Shown one piece after another: positions 1 through 6,259 of a stretch of DNA of 6,283 bases. Source of the DNA: Chloroflexota bacterium (lineage in GTDB: Bacteria > Chloroflexota > Dehalococcoidia > SM23-28-2 > RBG-16-64-32); the NCBI GenBank assembly GCA_022560365.1, contig JADFTG010000074.1, positions 1 to 6,283 of the forward strand, given 5' to 3'. The notes under the pieces are model-generated. The model did not search any database and was not told where the DNA came from. It saw only the letters and a program-made list of their open reading frames with translations. How positions within the stretch are numbered: the first letter of the stretch is position 1; every line of letters starts with the position of its first letter. Made by a program: the position numbers and the translations under genes.

Positions 1-381
1 CTGGAAGAGACGGGGCGCGAGATCGCCACCTGCAACTTCCGCGCCGGACTGGAGGCTGGTATGTCGGCGGCGCGCGAGGCGAACCGCTACGTGGAAGAGA
101 GCGCGCCCTGGAAGCTGATCAAGGAGGACCGCGAGCGCTGCGCGACCGTGCTATACACGGCGATCGCGGCGATCAACGGCCTGAAGACGGCGCTGTACCC
201 GTTCCTGCCGTTCACCTGCCAGAAGCTGCACGGCTACCTGGGCAACGAAGGGCCCGTGCAGGCAGGCGGCTGGCGCCTCGTCATGCCGAGCGCGGGACGT
301 CCTCTGGCGGAGACCGAGCCGCTGTTCAAGAAGCTCGACCCCGACATCGTCGAAGAGGAAGAGGCGAAGCTGGGCGTCTGA
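1..381 (+). CDS. metG: Methionyl-tRNA synthetase, C-terminal part (5' end outside window)
   Basis: The reading frame is open from base 1 and ends at TGA 379-381, giving the last 126 residues of a larger protein. The Met codon at 61 is internal, because the sequence before it (LEETGREIATCNFRAGLEAG) continues the same helical domain. The signature is the anticodon-binding domain of class I MetRS: a REANRYVEESAPWKLIKED block followed by a helix containing ALYPFLPFTCQKLHGYLG. MetRS attaches methionine to tRNA-Met in the cytosol. The catalytic Rossmann domain with its HIGH and KMSKS motifs would lie to the left of the window and cannot be checked. The protein ends shortly after this domain, in a Glu-rich tail (IVEEEEAKLGV), so no C-terminal tRNA-binding (EMAP/Trbp111-like) domain is fused. 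The stop codon overlaps the tatD start by one base (TGATG), which suggests translational coupling. Identification is confident; the N-terminal extent is unknown. Confidence 0.93.
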   Translation: MEETGREIATCNFRAGLEAGMSAAREANRYVEESAPWKLIKEDRERCATVLYTAIAAINGLKTALYPFLPFTCQKLHGYLGNEGPVQAGGWRLVMPSAGRPLAETEPLFKKLDPDIVEEEEAKLGV

Positions 382-1199
382 TGCTGATCGATTCGCACTG
401 CCACCTCCAGGACCGAAAGTTCGGGGAAGACATGGCTGACGTCATCGGCCGCGCGACCGAGTCGGGCGTGACGGCGATGGTCACGATCGGCTACGACATG
501 CCGAGCAGCCGCCGCGCGATCGAGATCGCCGACGCGCACGAGAACGTCTACGCGACGGTCGGCGTGCACCCGCACGACGCGAAAACGCTAACCACGAGCG
601 ACGGAGAAGAGCTGGCGCGGCTGGCGGAGTCGCCAAAGGTCGTGGCGATCGGCGAGATCGGCCTCGACTTCTTCCGCAACCTGTCGCCACGTGAGGACCA
701 GTATCTGGCGTTCCGGGAACAGCTCGCCGTCGCGCGCGCCGTGAATCTGCCCGTCGTCATCCATTCGCGCGACGCGGACGAAGAGGTGTACGAAGTGCTG
801 GCCGAGCACGCCGAGGAGTTAGGCGCGCCCGAGGACCGGCTGATCGGCGTCATGCACTGCTATCCGGGCGACCTGCCGCAGTCGCTGCGCTATATCCGGC
901 TGGGCTTCGCGATCTCGATCGCCGGGCCGGTGACTTACGCCAAGTCAAACGTGACCCGGGCGGTGGCCGGTGCGGTGCCGCTGACCAGCATGACGGTGGA
1001 GACGGACGCACCGTACCTGCCGCCCCAGCGGGTACGAGGACAGCGCAACGAGCCGGCGAACGTCCGTGACGTCGCAGAGTTCGTGGCGCAACTGCGCGGA
1101 ACGCCTTACGAGACGGTTGCCGAAGAGACCGCGAAGACGACGTCGAGGCTGTTTGGCCTGACCACCAGCGTTGCGGAGCGGGCAGGAGGCGCGCGATGA
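381..1199 (+). CDS. tatD: TatD-family metal-dependent hydrolase (DNase)
   Basis: This 272-residue protein is of usual length for TatD/YcfH/YjjV proteins, TIM-barrel metallohydrolases with Mg-dependent 3'-5' exonuclease activity on DNA. The expected metal ligands are all visible: the DSHCH motif (H6, H8) at the very N-terminus, GEIGLD (E92), VIHSR (H128), MHCY (H159) and ETDAPYL (D209). GVHPH at 61-65 and RNEP at 222-225 are further family signatures. The N-terminal metal motif fixes the start at 381, and the ATG shares its A with the metG stop codon. No strong Shine-Dalgarno sequence precedes it, so translation probably depends on the metG ribosomes. The metG-tatD pair is a common bacterial arrangement. 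The stop overlaps the next gene's start by four bases (ATGA). Family assignment is firm; the physiological substrate (DNA repair, oxidative damage or D-aminoacyl chemistry) is not settled by the sequence. Confidence 0.95.
   Translation: MLIDSHCHLQDRKFGEDMADVIGRATESGVTAMVTIGYDMPSSRRAIEIADAHENVYATVGVHPHDAKTLTTSDGEELARLAESPKVVAIGEIGLDFFRNLSPREDQYLAFREQLAVARAVNLPVVIHSRDADEEVYEVLAEHAEELGAPEDRLIGVMHCYPGDLPQSLRYIRLGFAISIAGPVTYAKSNVTRAVAGAVPLTSMTVETDAPYLPPQRVRGQRNEPANVRDVAEFVAQLRGTPYETVAEETAKTTSRLFGLTTSVAERAGGAR
1184..1189 (+). promoter_or_regulatory. Shine-Dalgarno site for the polyprenyl synthase gene
   Basis: AGGAGG ends six bases before the ATG at 1196 and lies inside the last codons of tatD. 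It is a full anti-16S match and fixes the start of the downstream gene, which overlaps tatD by ATGA. Confidence 0.8.
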
Positions 1200-2158
1200 G
1201 GACAACTCCGCTGTACGGCGCCGTGCAGGACGACCTGAGCCGCGTCGAGGCGGTCTTCGACGAGATCAAGAAGGTCGACTTCGGGCCGCTCAGCGAGATG
1301 CTGGGGATGGTGCTGGGCGGCGGCGGCAAGCTGATGCGGCCCGGCCTGGCGCTGCTCTGCGGCCGTTTCGGCACGTACGACCTCGACAGGCTCGTCTCGC
1401 TGGCGGCCTCAGTGGAGCTGCTGCACACTGCCACGCTGGTACACGACGATGTGATCGACCGCGCGGACACGCGCCGCGGCCGGCCGACGGTGAACAGCGC
1501 GTTTGAGAACTCGACGACGGTGATGCTGGGAGACTTCCTGTTCGCTCACGCGGCTGACCGCGCTGTGGCGACGGGCAGCTTGCGCGTGGTGCAGTTGTTC
1601 TCCAGGACGCTGATGATCATGGCCCGGGGCGAGATCCGGCAGGACCTGGCCGCCTACGACAGCCGGCAGACGATCCGGGACTACCTGGCGCGCATCGGCG
1701 GCAAGACGGCGTCGCTCTTCGCGACGGCCTGCGAAGGAGCAGGCGAGATCTCGGGGCAGCCAGAGGAGCAGGTGAGTGCGCTGCGAGAGTACGGCTACAA
1801 CTTCGGGATGGCGTTCCAGGTGGTGGACGACATCCTCGACTTCACCGGCGATGAGGAGGAGATGGGGAAGCCTGTCGGCAGCGACTTGATGCAGGGAACG
1901 CTGACGCTGCCATCGTTCCTGCTGATGGAGCGCTCGCCGAATGGTAACCCCGTGGACGCGTACTTCAAGGCACCTTCGCCGGAGAAGCTGCAAGCGGCCG
2001 TGAAGACGGTCCGCGATTCAGGCGCGGTCGAAGAATCATCGCAGATGGCGAAGGACTTTTGCGGGCGGGCGATCGATGCGCTCTCCGCGCTGCCCGATAC
2101 CGCTGACAGAGAGACGCTGGCGGAGCTGGCGCGGTACGTCCTCGACCGACACAGCTGA
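1196..2158 (+). CDS. Trans-polyprenyl diphosphate synthase (long-chain isoprenoid)
   Basis: This 320-residue protein is of usual length for the IspA/IspB/HepT superfamily, all-alpha prenyltransferases that add isopentenyl diphosphate to an allylic primer. GGGGKLMRP (41-49) holds the Lys and Arg that bind diphosphate. The first Asp-rich motif is DDVID (84-88) with RRG nearby, and the second is DDILD (211-215) followed by GKPVGSDL (224-231). GGKT at 168-171 is also conserved. No key residue is missing, so the enzyme should be active. The two positions four and five residues before the first motif are Thr80 and Ala79, inside HTATLVHDD. Small side chains there are known to permit long products, so I infer a C30-C50 chain for menaquinone or another quinone rather than farnesyl diphosphate. 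An exact product length or symbol cannot be given. It is the last gene of the forward set, starting four bases inside tatD behind a strong AGGAGG. Confidence 0.92.
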   Translation: MRTTPLYGAVQDDLSRVEAVFDEIKKVDFGPLSEMLGMVLGGGGKLMRPGLALLCGRFGTYDLDRLVSLAASVELLHTATLVHDDVIDRADTRRGRPTVNSAFENSTTVMLGDFLFAHAADRAVATGSLRVVQLFSRTLMIMARGEIRQDLAAYDSRQTIRDYLARIGGKTASLFATACEGAGEISGQPEEQVSALREYGYNFGMAFQVVDDILDFTGDEEEMGKPVGSDLMQGTLTLPSFLLMERSPNGNPVDAYFKAPSPEKLQAAVKTVRDSGAVEESSQMAKDFCGRAIDALSALPDTADRETLAELARYVLDRHS

Positions 2159-2176
2159 GTCAGGCTAAAGCCTGAC
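2159..2176. terminator. Hairpin between convergent genes, possible bidirectional terminator
   Basis: GTCAGGC, loop TAAA, GCCTGAC forms a perfect 7-bp inverted repeat directly after the forward stop codon (2156-2158) and 15 bases before the end of the last reverse gene. It has no clear T-run on either side, so it is not a textbook intrinsic terminator. Its place in the only gap between convergent units supports a role in ending or protecting both transcripts. A second, weaker pairing (CCTGA 2171-2175 with TCAGG 2184-2188) would compete with it. Confidence 0.5.
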
Positions 2177-2191
2177 CTGCGGATCAGGGCG

Positions 2192-2623
2192 CTATCCGCC
2201 GAGCGTCTTGCGGTTCTTCTTCCTCTTGGCGGTCTTGGCCGTGCCAAACCCGTACTGGTCGACGCCCCACTTGTCGCGATATCCCGCTTCACTGTACTCG
2301 GCCAGCGCCTTGTCGCGTTTGGCGGCGACTACACCGCGTGTGGGACGTGGCGGTGGCTTTGGCCTGGCGAGTTCGGGGTGTTCGAAGCCTTTCATGCGCT
2401 TGGCGCGCTGTTTGACCTCTTTCCCCATATGCCAGAATGTGCCTTTGTCGGGGATACGACGCGGGTAGCCGTCACGCATCGTGAAGGCGGCGAAGGTGGA
2501 CATCATCCGCGGCGCTTCGCGGCTGCACTCGGGGCAGGGAGACGGGTCCGAGGCGTCGCGCATCTGGCGGATCGCCTCAAAGATACCGTTGCAGTGTTCG
2601 CAGTAGTACTCGTAGAGGGGCAT
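2192..2623 (-). CDS. FmdB-family zinc-ribbon protein, 143 aa (second copy)
   Basis: The N-terminus MPLYEYYCEHC opens a FmdB/CxxC-CxxC-SSSS-type zinc ribbon. C8 and C11 pair with C30 and C33 to hold one zinc ion. The remaining 100 or so residues are rich in Lys, Arg and Pro and end in a strongly basic tail (KRKKNRK near 133-139), with no recognised domain. A segment around 64-80 (HMGKEVKQRAKRMKG) may be helical. The family is named after a putative regulator of formamidase in Methylophilus, but most members have no known function; binding to nucleic acid or ribosomes is only a guess from the basic tail. ATG 2621-2623 is preceded by AAGGGA at 2628-2633, inside the end of the upstream paralogue. 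The one-base gap to that gene implies co-translation. It is the last gene of the reverse set. Confidence 0.8.
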   Translation of the reverse strand: MPLYEYYCEHCNGIFEAIRQMRDASDPSPCPECSREAPRMMSTFAAFTMRDGYPRRIPDKGTFWHMGKEVKQRAKRMKGFEHPELARPKPPPRPTRGVVAAKRDKALAEYSEAGYRDKWGVDQYGFGTAKTAKRKKNRKTLGG

Positions 2624-2624
2624 G

Positions 2625-2909
2625 CTATCCCTTCTTCGTCTTTCCGCTGGCGCTACGCTTGCGGGCGCTCTTCGGTTTCACGCGCGCGATAGGCGGCTTC
2701 TTTGCGCCGTCACGGACGTCGTGGTGATGGTAGGGGACGCGCTCCCTGAGGCCCTTGCGCCTCGACATCGTGGCGAACGTCGTCGGCATGATGCGGTCGG
2801 AGCTACGGTCGCACTTCGGACAGTCCACAGGCTGATCGGACCTAGAGATCGCCTGCAACGAGTCGAAGACCTTGTCGCATTTCTCGCAGTAGTACTCATA
2901 AACGGGCAC
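2625..2909 (-). CDS. FmdB-family zinc-ribbon protein, 94 aa (first copy)
   Basis: MPVYEYYCEKC begins a FmdB-type zinc ribbon with C8, C11, C30 and C33 in the same spacing as in the gene after it, so the two are tandem paralogues. After the ribbon both share a pattern of the form R-x-M-x-TFA and then an Arg/Gly/Pro segment. Beyond that they diverge: this copy has a HHH cluster near 61-63 and a short basic tail (KPKSARKRSASGKTKKG). 94 residues is a common length for the family. The start is GTG (minus strand, 2909-2907), chosen because MPxYEYxC is the invariant family N-terminus; GAGG lies seven bases upstream, overlapping the recO stop region. Only two bases separate it from recO. Function is unknown; association with the repair operon is seen, but a role in repair is not shown. 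Confidence 0.8.
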   Translation of the reverse strand: MPVYEYYCEKCDKVFDSLQAISRSDQPVDCPKCDRSSDRIMPTTFATMSRRKGLRERVPYHHHDVRDGAKKPPIARVKPKSARKRSASGKTKKG

Positions 2910-2911
2910 GT

Positions 2912-3697
2912 CTAGACCTCGATCTTGTTGCGCGCACTCTCGCGGCGCAGGCGGTCGATGAAGGCAGCCGCGTTCACGTCCCGCTCCAGGACGCTGATGA
3001 TGTAGCTGTGGAGGTGACGTTCGACCTCCTCAGCCAGCTCCGGCGGCACGTTGACGCGCGCTACATCGTTATACGACCCACGTTGCAGTAGACGCAAGAC
3101 CTTGAGGCCGTTGAGAGTCATCACGCGCGGGCCGGCGAGGCCGGGGACGCATTGGCGGCAGACGGCGCCGCCGGCGACCGGCGCGAAGAAGTTGTCGACG
3201 GGCTCGAGGGCGTTCCCGCAGCCGACGCAACGATCGATCTCGGGACGGAAGCCGGACTGGTCAAGAAGCCGCATCTCGAAGAAGCGGAGCGCCGTGTCGG
3301 GGGCCAGGCCGGACTCCAGGCGGCCGAGGGTATCGAGGAGGAGGCGATAGGTGGGGAGGCTCTGCACGTGGTCCGCCGTCATACGGTCGGTGAGTTCGGC
3401 GACGTAGAGGGCGCGGCTGAGGAGGTCGAGGTCTTCGCGGATGCCGCGGAAGCTGGCGAGCGTCTCGCAGCCGGTGATGACGTCTGAGACGTGGCCCCGT
3501 GCGAGCTGAAGCGTGCAACGGTTGAGCGGCTGCAGGTGCCCGGAGAGGCGGCTGGTGGTCTTACGCACGCCCTTCGCCTTCGCCTCCATCTTGCCGAACG
3601 TTGGCGTGAACAAGGTGAGGATGCGGTCGGCCTCGCCGAGCTTGCGTCCGCGCAGGATGATCGCCTCCGTCTTGTAGAGACGCGCCCTGGGTGGCAT
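2912..3697 (-). CDS. recO: DNA repair protein RecO
   Basis: This 261-residue protein has the usual RecO length and layout. Residues 1-80 form the OB-fold (YKTEAIILRGRKLGEADRIL, then FTPTFGKMEAKAKGVRK). The middle is helical, with a zinc finger at C157, C160, C180 and C183. The C-terminal helices contain LHSYIISVLERDVNAAAFIDRL. RecO anneals SSB-coated single strands and, with RecR, helps RecA replace SSB at gaps during RecF-pathway repair. The zinc finger is present in many RecO proteins outside the Gammaproteobacteria. ATG 3695-3697 shares one base with the recR stop codon (TGATG). The only Shine-Dalgarno-like bases are about 14 bases upstream, so expression is probably coupled to recR. Having recO directly behind recR puts both partners of the complex in one unit. 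Confidence 0.95.
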   Translation of the reverse strand: MPPRARLYKTEAIILRGRKLGEADRILTLFTPTFGKMEAKAKGVRKTTSRLSGHLQPLNRCTLQLARGHVSDVITGCETLASFRGIREDLDLLSRALYVAELTDRMTADHVQSLPTYRLLLDTLGRLESGLAPDTALRFFEMRLLDQSGFRPEIDRCVGCGNALEPVDNFFAPVAGGAVCRQCVPGLAGPRVMTLNGLKVLRLLQRGSYNDVARVNVPPELAEEVERHLHSYIISVLERDVNAAAFIDRLRRESARNKIEV

Positions 3698-4317
3698 CAG
3701 GCGCCGTCCATCTCCTGTCGTCCCTCGATTGCTCGCGTCAGTGTCACGTCGTCAGCGTACTCGAGGTCGCCACCGGCGGGCAGGCCGCGGGCGAGGCGAG
3801 TGACTCGCAAGCCGAGCGGGCTGATGAGCCGACTGAGGTACATGGAGGTGGCCTCGCCCTCGAGGTTCGGATTCGTGGCGAGGATGATCTCCTTCGTTTC
3901 GCCGGCGCGCAGCCGGTCGAGGAGCTCGGACACTTTGAGGTCGTCCGGGCCGATGCCGTCCATCGGCGAGATTGCGCCGTGAAGGACGTGATAGAGGCCG
4001 TGGTACGAGCCGGTGCGCTCGAGCGCGAGGATGTCGAGCGGCTCTTCGACGACGCACATGATCGAGCGGTCGCGCCCAGAGTCAGTGCAGATGCGGCAGG
4101 GGTCGACCTCCGTGACGTTCTGGCAGGTCGAGCAGAGCCTGACTTTTTCCTTGACCTCGACGATCGCCTCGGCGAGTGAACGGGCGTCCGCCACGGGCAT
4201 ACGCAGCAGGTAGTAGGCCAGGCGCTGTGCGCTCTTGGGCCCGATACCGGGAAGGCGGTAGAACTCCTCGATCAGCCGGGCCAGAGGCGCGGCGGTGGAT
4301 GTGCTGCGCTCGTACAC
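3697..4317 (-). CDS. recR: Recombination mediator protein RecR
   Basis: This 206-residue protein matches RecR, usually about 200 residues. In order it has a helix-hairpin-helix ([18 protein letters not shown], about 21-38), a four-cysteine zinc finger (C62, C65, C74, C77), a Toprim domain from about 85 ([13 protein letters not shown]), and the conserved C-terminal [15 protein letters not shown] (147-161) and [14 protein letters not shown] blocks. RecR forms a ring-like tetramer that clamps DNA and works with RecO (and RecF where present) to load RecA. The start is taken as GTG (minus, 4317-4315), because the family N-terminus [16 protein letters not shown] follows within ten residues and no ATG fits. 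There is no strong Shine-Dalgarno sequence, and the gap from ybaB is 18 bases. The dnaX-ybaB-recR order is the classic bacterial arrangement. Confidence 0.96.
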   Translation of the reverse strand: MYERSTSTAAPLARLIEEFYRLPGIGPKSAQRLAYYLLRMPVADARSLAEAIVEVKEKVRLCSTCQNVTEVDPCRICTDSGRDRSIMCVVEEPLDILALERTGSYHGLYHVLHGAISPMDGIGPDDLKVSELLDRLRAGETKEIILATNPNLEGEATSMYLSRLISPLGLRVTRLARGLPAGGDLEYADDVTLTRAIEGRQEMDGA

Positions 4318-4335
4318 GTCAGGCCGTACCGGCGA

Positions 4336-4689
4336 TCAGCCGAGGTCCATGCCGGGGATCTTGAGGCCACCGGCGAGGCCCGCCAGCTGCTGCATCTGGC
4401 CACTTCTTACTTGCTCGAGGCCATCGTTCATCGCGGCCATGATCAGATCCTGGAGCATCTCCACGTCGTCGGGGTCCACGACGTCCTGCTGGATCGTGAT
4501 CGTTTTGAGCGCCGGGTGGGCGTTGAGGACGACGTGCACGGCGCCACCGCCGGACGTTGCCTCAAACTCCATGTCCTCAAGTTTGGACTGGGCGTCGGCG
4601 AGCTTGGACTGCATCTGCTGGATCTGCTTCATCAGGTCGCCGCCTCCGCCTCCACCTCCGCCGGCGGGCATTTTGGCTCGCTTAGGCAT
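4336..4689 (-). CDS. ybaB: YbaB/EbfC family nucleoid-associated protein
   Basis: This is a small DNA-binding protein of the YbaB/EbfC family, 117 residues against the usual 100-115. The core starts at about residue 19 with LMKQIQQMQSKLADAQ, a coiled-coil helix. It continues with the beta region (EATSGGGAVHVVLNAHPALKTITI) and helix LQDLIMAAMNDGLEQV. Family members form tweezer-like dimers that bind DNA and affect nucleoid structure and gene expression. Before the core is an unusual run of eight glycines (10-17), encoded by mixed GGN codons and preceded by a short basic segment (MPKRAK). ATG 4687-4689 has a perfect AAGGAGG five bases upstream and overlaps the end of dnaX by eight bases. M7 and M20 are possible but poorly supported alternative starts. 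The gene lies between dnaX and recR as in most bacteria. Confidence 0.92.
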   Translation of the reverse strand: MPKRAKMPAGGGGGGGGDLMKQIQQMQSKLADAQSKLEDMEFEATSGGGAVHVVLNAHPALKTITIQQDVVDPDDVEMLQDLIMAAMNDGLEQVRSGQMQQLAGLAGGLKIPGMDLG

Positions 4690-6244
4690 CTGGGCCTCCT
4701 TCTCCTTCTTTGGTTGGCGATACGGTGCGCGCCCCCAACTCCTGAGCGGCTTTCACGAGATGACCGGCCGTCGGCTCAGTCTTTTCGGAGCCACGGTCGC
4801 GCGGTGCGTGTTCGTACTTGACCTCGACCTTCCGGCCGAGCACGTTCGAGAAGAGTTCGTCGAGCGGCTCCTGGTAAGCGCCGCTCTCGACGCGCTCCAG
4901 GTGGAACGTGTGGTAGAAGCCGAGGACGACGGTGTCGCCCTCCGCCGAGAGCACTTCACAGGAGCCGTTGAGCAGCGCCGAGAGCTGACGGTCGCCTTCC
5001 CTGCTGGCCCGGCGGACGCTGGCCAGCAGATCGTCCGAGGCGGGTGCGCCCGGTGCGGCTTCCACAGGCGCCGATGCCGGCTTCTCTTCGGGCTCCGGGG
5101 TGGGCGCGGCCTCTGCTCTGGATTTGGGCGCCGGTTCGGACTTCGCCTCGGGTTTCGGCGCCGGCTTCTCGCGCGCTGGTGGCGCACGTCGTTCGGCTCG
5201 AGGGGCAGGTTGTGCCGACTTCTCGCCGTCCGCAGTCAGGTCGAGCAGCGCGAGTTCGAGCGGCAGCGAACCGCCGGTGGCGGACGGGTCGTCGCGGAAG
5301 TCGGCGCGGGCGAAGGCCTGAAGGCCACTGATGATGGCATCTTTCGGCAGGTCCGCGGCTTCGGCACGCACCTCGGCGGCCATGTCGGCGGGCAGGTCGA
5401 GCGATTCGACGGCGCCCGCCTTGGCGAGGAGCAGGCCGCGCAGGTACTTGACCACTTGCCTCGCGAACTGCCGCATGTCCGCGCCGTCGTCGCGCACCTG
5501 GGCGATGATGCGCAGACCGGCGGTAAGGTCGCCGCCCAACGCCGCCCGGGCGAGCTGACCGCTGCGGGCGTCGACGCTCAGACCCAGCGCTTCCTGCACC
5601 TGGTCCGCGGTCGGCGTCTTCCCGTAATAGGTAACGACCTGCTCGAGTGCGTTGACGGCGTCGCGCAGGCTGCCGGTAGCGGAGCGTCCGATCTCCTCAA
5701 GCGAGGGGCGGCCGATCTCGAAGCCCTCCTGCTCGCAGATGTACGTGAGGCGATCGGCCATCGCCGCCAGCGGGATACGTTTGAGGTCGAAGCGCTGGCA
5801 GCGGGAGACGATCGTTCCCGCCACTTTGTGCGCCTCGGTGGTGGCGAGGACGAAGATGATGTGCGGCGGCGGCTCCTCGAGCGTCTTGAGGAGCGCGTTC
5901 TGGGCGGCGCCGGTGAGCATGTGTACCTCGTCAATAATGTAGACTTTGTATTCTGACTCAAACGGAAGCGTCGCCACTCCCTCACGTAATTCACGTATGT
6001 CATCAATACCACGGTTTGATGCAGCATCTATCTCATAGAGATCTTTCGGACTACAACCCACCTCGTGTGCTAAAATCCGTGCAACACTTGTTTTTCCTGT
6101 GCCGCGTGATCCTGAAAATAAATACGCATGCGTAATAGCACCCTTCCTAAGCGCGCCTTGGAGTACCTTTACAATATGATCCTGGCCAAGCACCTCGTTA
6201 AAACTCGAAGGTCGATATTTTCTATAGAGTGCTACGTGTGACAT
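4682..6244 (-). CDS. dnaX: DNA polymerase III subunit gamma/tau, mosaic N-terminus lacking the zinc module
   Basis: This 520-residue protein is the AAA+ ATPase of the clamp loader, which opens the beta clamp and links the replisome. Motifs are Walker A GSRGTGKT (45-52), Walker B VYIIDEVH (101-108), sensor 1 LATTE (133-137), the arginine-finger SRC (147-149) and sensor 2 GSLRDA (191-196). A collar domain follows to about 335, then a Pro/Ala/Lys/Glu linker (341-400), and a C-terminal domain (about 403-480) resembling the tau domain. Two oddities stand out. First, only C64 of the usual four zinc cysteines remains, and about 21 residues between it and DLYEIDAAS are absent relative to E. coli DnaX. 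Second, codons 1-104 are AT-rich (37 of 104 end in G/C), while 19 of the next 20 end in G/C. The middle and C-terminal parts look Chloroflexota-like. No A-rich slippery site for a gamma frameshift was seen. The ATG at 6242-6244 gives the usual YRKYRP start. It may be a natural mosaic or an assembly chimera. Confidence 0.92.
   Translation of the reverse strand: MSHVALYRKYRPSSFNEVLGQDHIVKVLQGALRKGAITHAYLFSGSRGTGKTSVARILAHEVGCSPKDLYEIDAASNRGIDDIRELREGVATLPFESEYKVYIIDEVHMLTGAAQNALLKTLEEPPPHIIFVLATTEAHKVAGTIVSRCQRFDLKRIPLAAMADRLTYICEQEGFEIGRPSLEEIGRSATGSLRDAVNALEQVVTYYGKTPTADQVQEALGLSVDARSGQLARAALGGDLTAGLRIIAQVRDDGADMRQFARQVVKYLRGLLLAKAGAVESLDLPADMAAEVRAEAADLPKDAIISGLQAFARADFRDDPSATGGSLPLELALLDLTADGEKSAQPAPRAERRAPPAREKPAPKPEAKSEPAPKSRAEAAPTPEPEEKPASAPVEAAPGAPASDDLLASVRRASREGDRQLSALLNGSCEVLSAEGDTVVLGFYHTFHLERVESGAYQEPLDELFSNVLGRKVEVKYEHAPRDRGSEKTEPTAGHLVKAAQELGARTVSPTKEGEGGPDA
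4695..4701 (-). promoter_or_regulatory. Shine-Dalgarno site for ybaB
   Basis: AAGGAGG on the minus strand ends five bases before the ybaB ATG and lies within the last codons of dnaX. It is the strongest ribosome site in the reverse set. It allows ybaB to be translated independently of dnaX and supports the start upstream of the poly-glycine tract. Confidence 0.85.
5912..5935. other. Composition and codon-use breakpoint inside dnaX
   Basis: The switch between low-GC and high-GC sequence falls here, between the ATT-ATT codons for I103-I104 and the ACC-GGC codons for T111-G112, across the Walker B motif. By hand count, 5941-6283 is about 45% GC and 5761-5880 about 67%. The frame continues without interruption. 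Confidence 0.8.
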
Positions 6245-6250
6245 AGAGCC

Positions 6251-6259
6251 ATTATATCA
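6251..6259 (-). promoter_or_regulatory. Extended -10 promoter for dnaX, predicted leaderless transcript
   Basis: On the minus strand TGATATAAT gives a perfect TATAAT (6251-6256) with the TGn extension. Only six bases (GGCTCT) separate it from the dnaX ATG, so transcription starting about seven bases downstream would begin at or next to the A of the start codon. No Shine-Dalgarno sequence precedes the ATG, which agrees with a leaderless message. No good TTGACA-like -35 box appears 16-18 bases upstream, as is common for extended -10 promoters. It lies in the low-GC segment, so its relevance to the GC-rich operon depends on whether the junction is real. Confidence 0.55.

Noticed and set aside
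61..381. A separate 106-residue gene starting at 61.
   Set aside because: The frame is open to base 1 and the upstream residues belong to the same MetRS C-terminal domain, so this is the end of metG.
850..1470. A 206-codon minus-strand frame opposite tatD and the polyprenyl synthase.
   Set aside because: It is a Ser/Arg/Pro-rich shadow frame of two well-supported plus-strand genes, with no family signature.
2598..2897. A 14-bp direct repeat (TCGCAGTAGTACTC at 2598-2611 and 2884-2897), considered as a mobile-element or att repeat.
   Set aside because: Both copies encode the EYYCE part of the FmdB N-terminus, so paralogy and protein constraint explain it.
5050..5225. Low-complexity repetitive sequence, considered as a tandem repeat.
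   Set aside because: It encodes the Pro/Ala/Lys/Glu linker of DnaX, which is typically disordered; no regular repeat unit is present.
4682..5225. A programmed frameshift site giving a short gamma form of DnaX.
   Set aside because: No A-AAA-AAG-like slippery run is visible in the linker region of this GC-rich gene.
4295..5956. A 553-codon open frame on the plus strand.
   Set aside because: It lies antisense to dnaX, ybaB and the start of recR, all with clear motifs. Its translation is Arg/Gly/Val-rich with no recognisable domain, as expected for the complement of high-GC genes. It ends at the GC cliff, where AT-rich codons bring stops.
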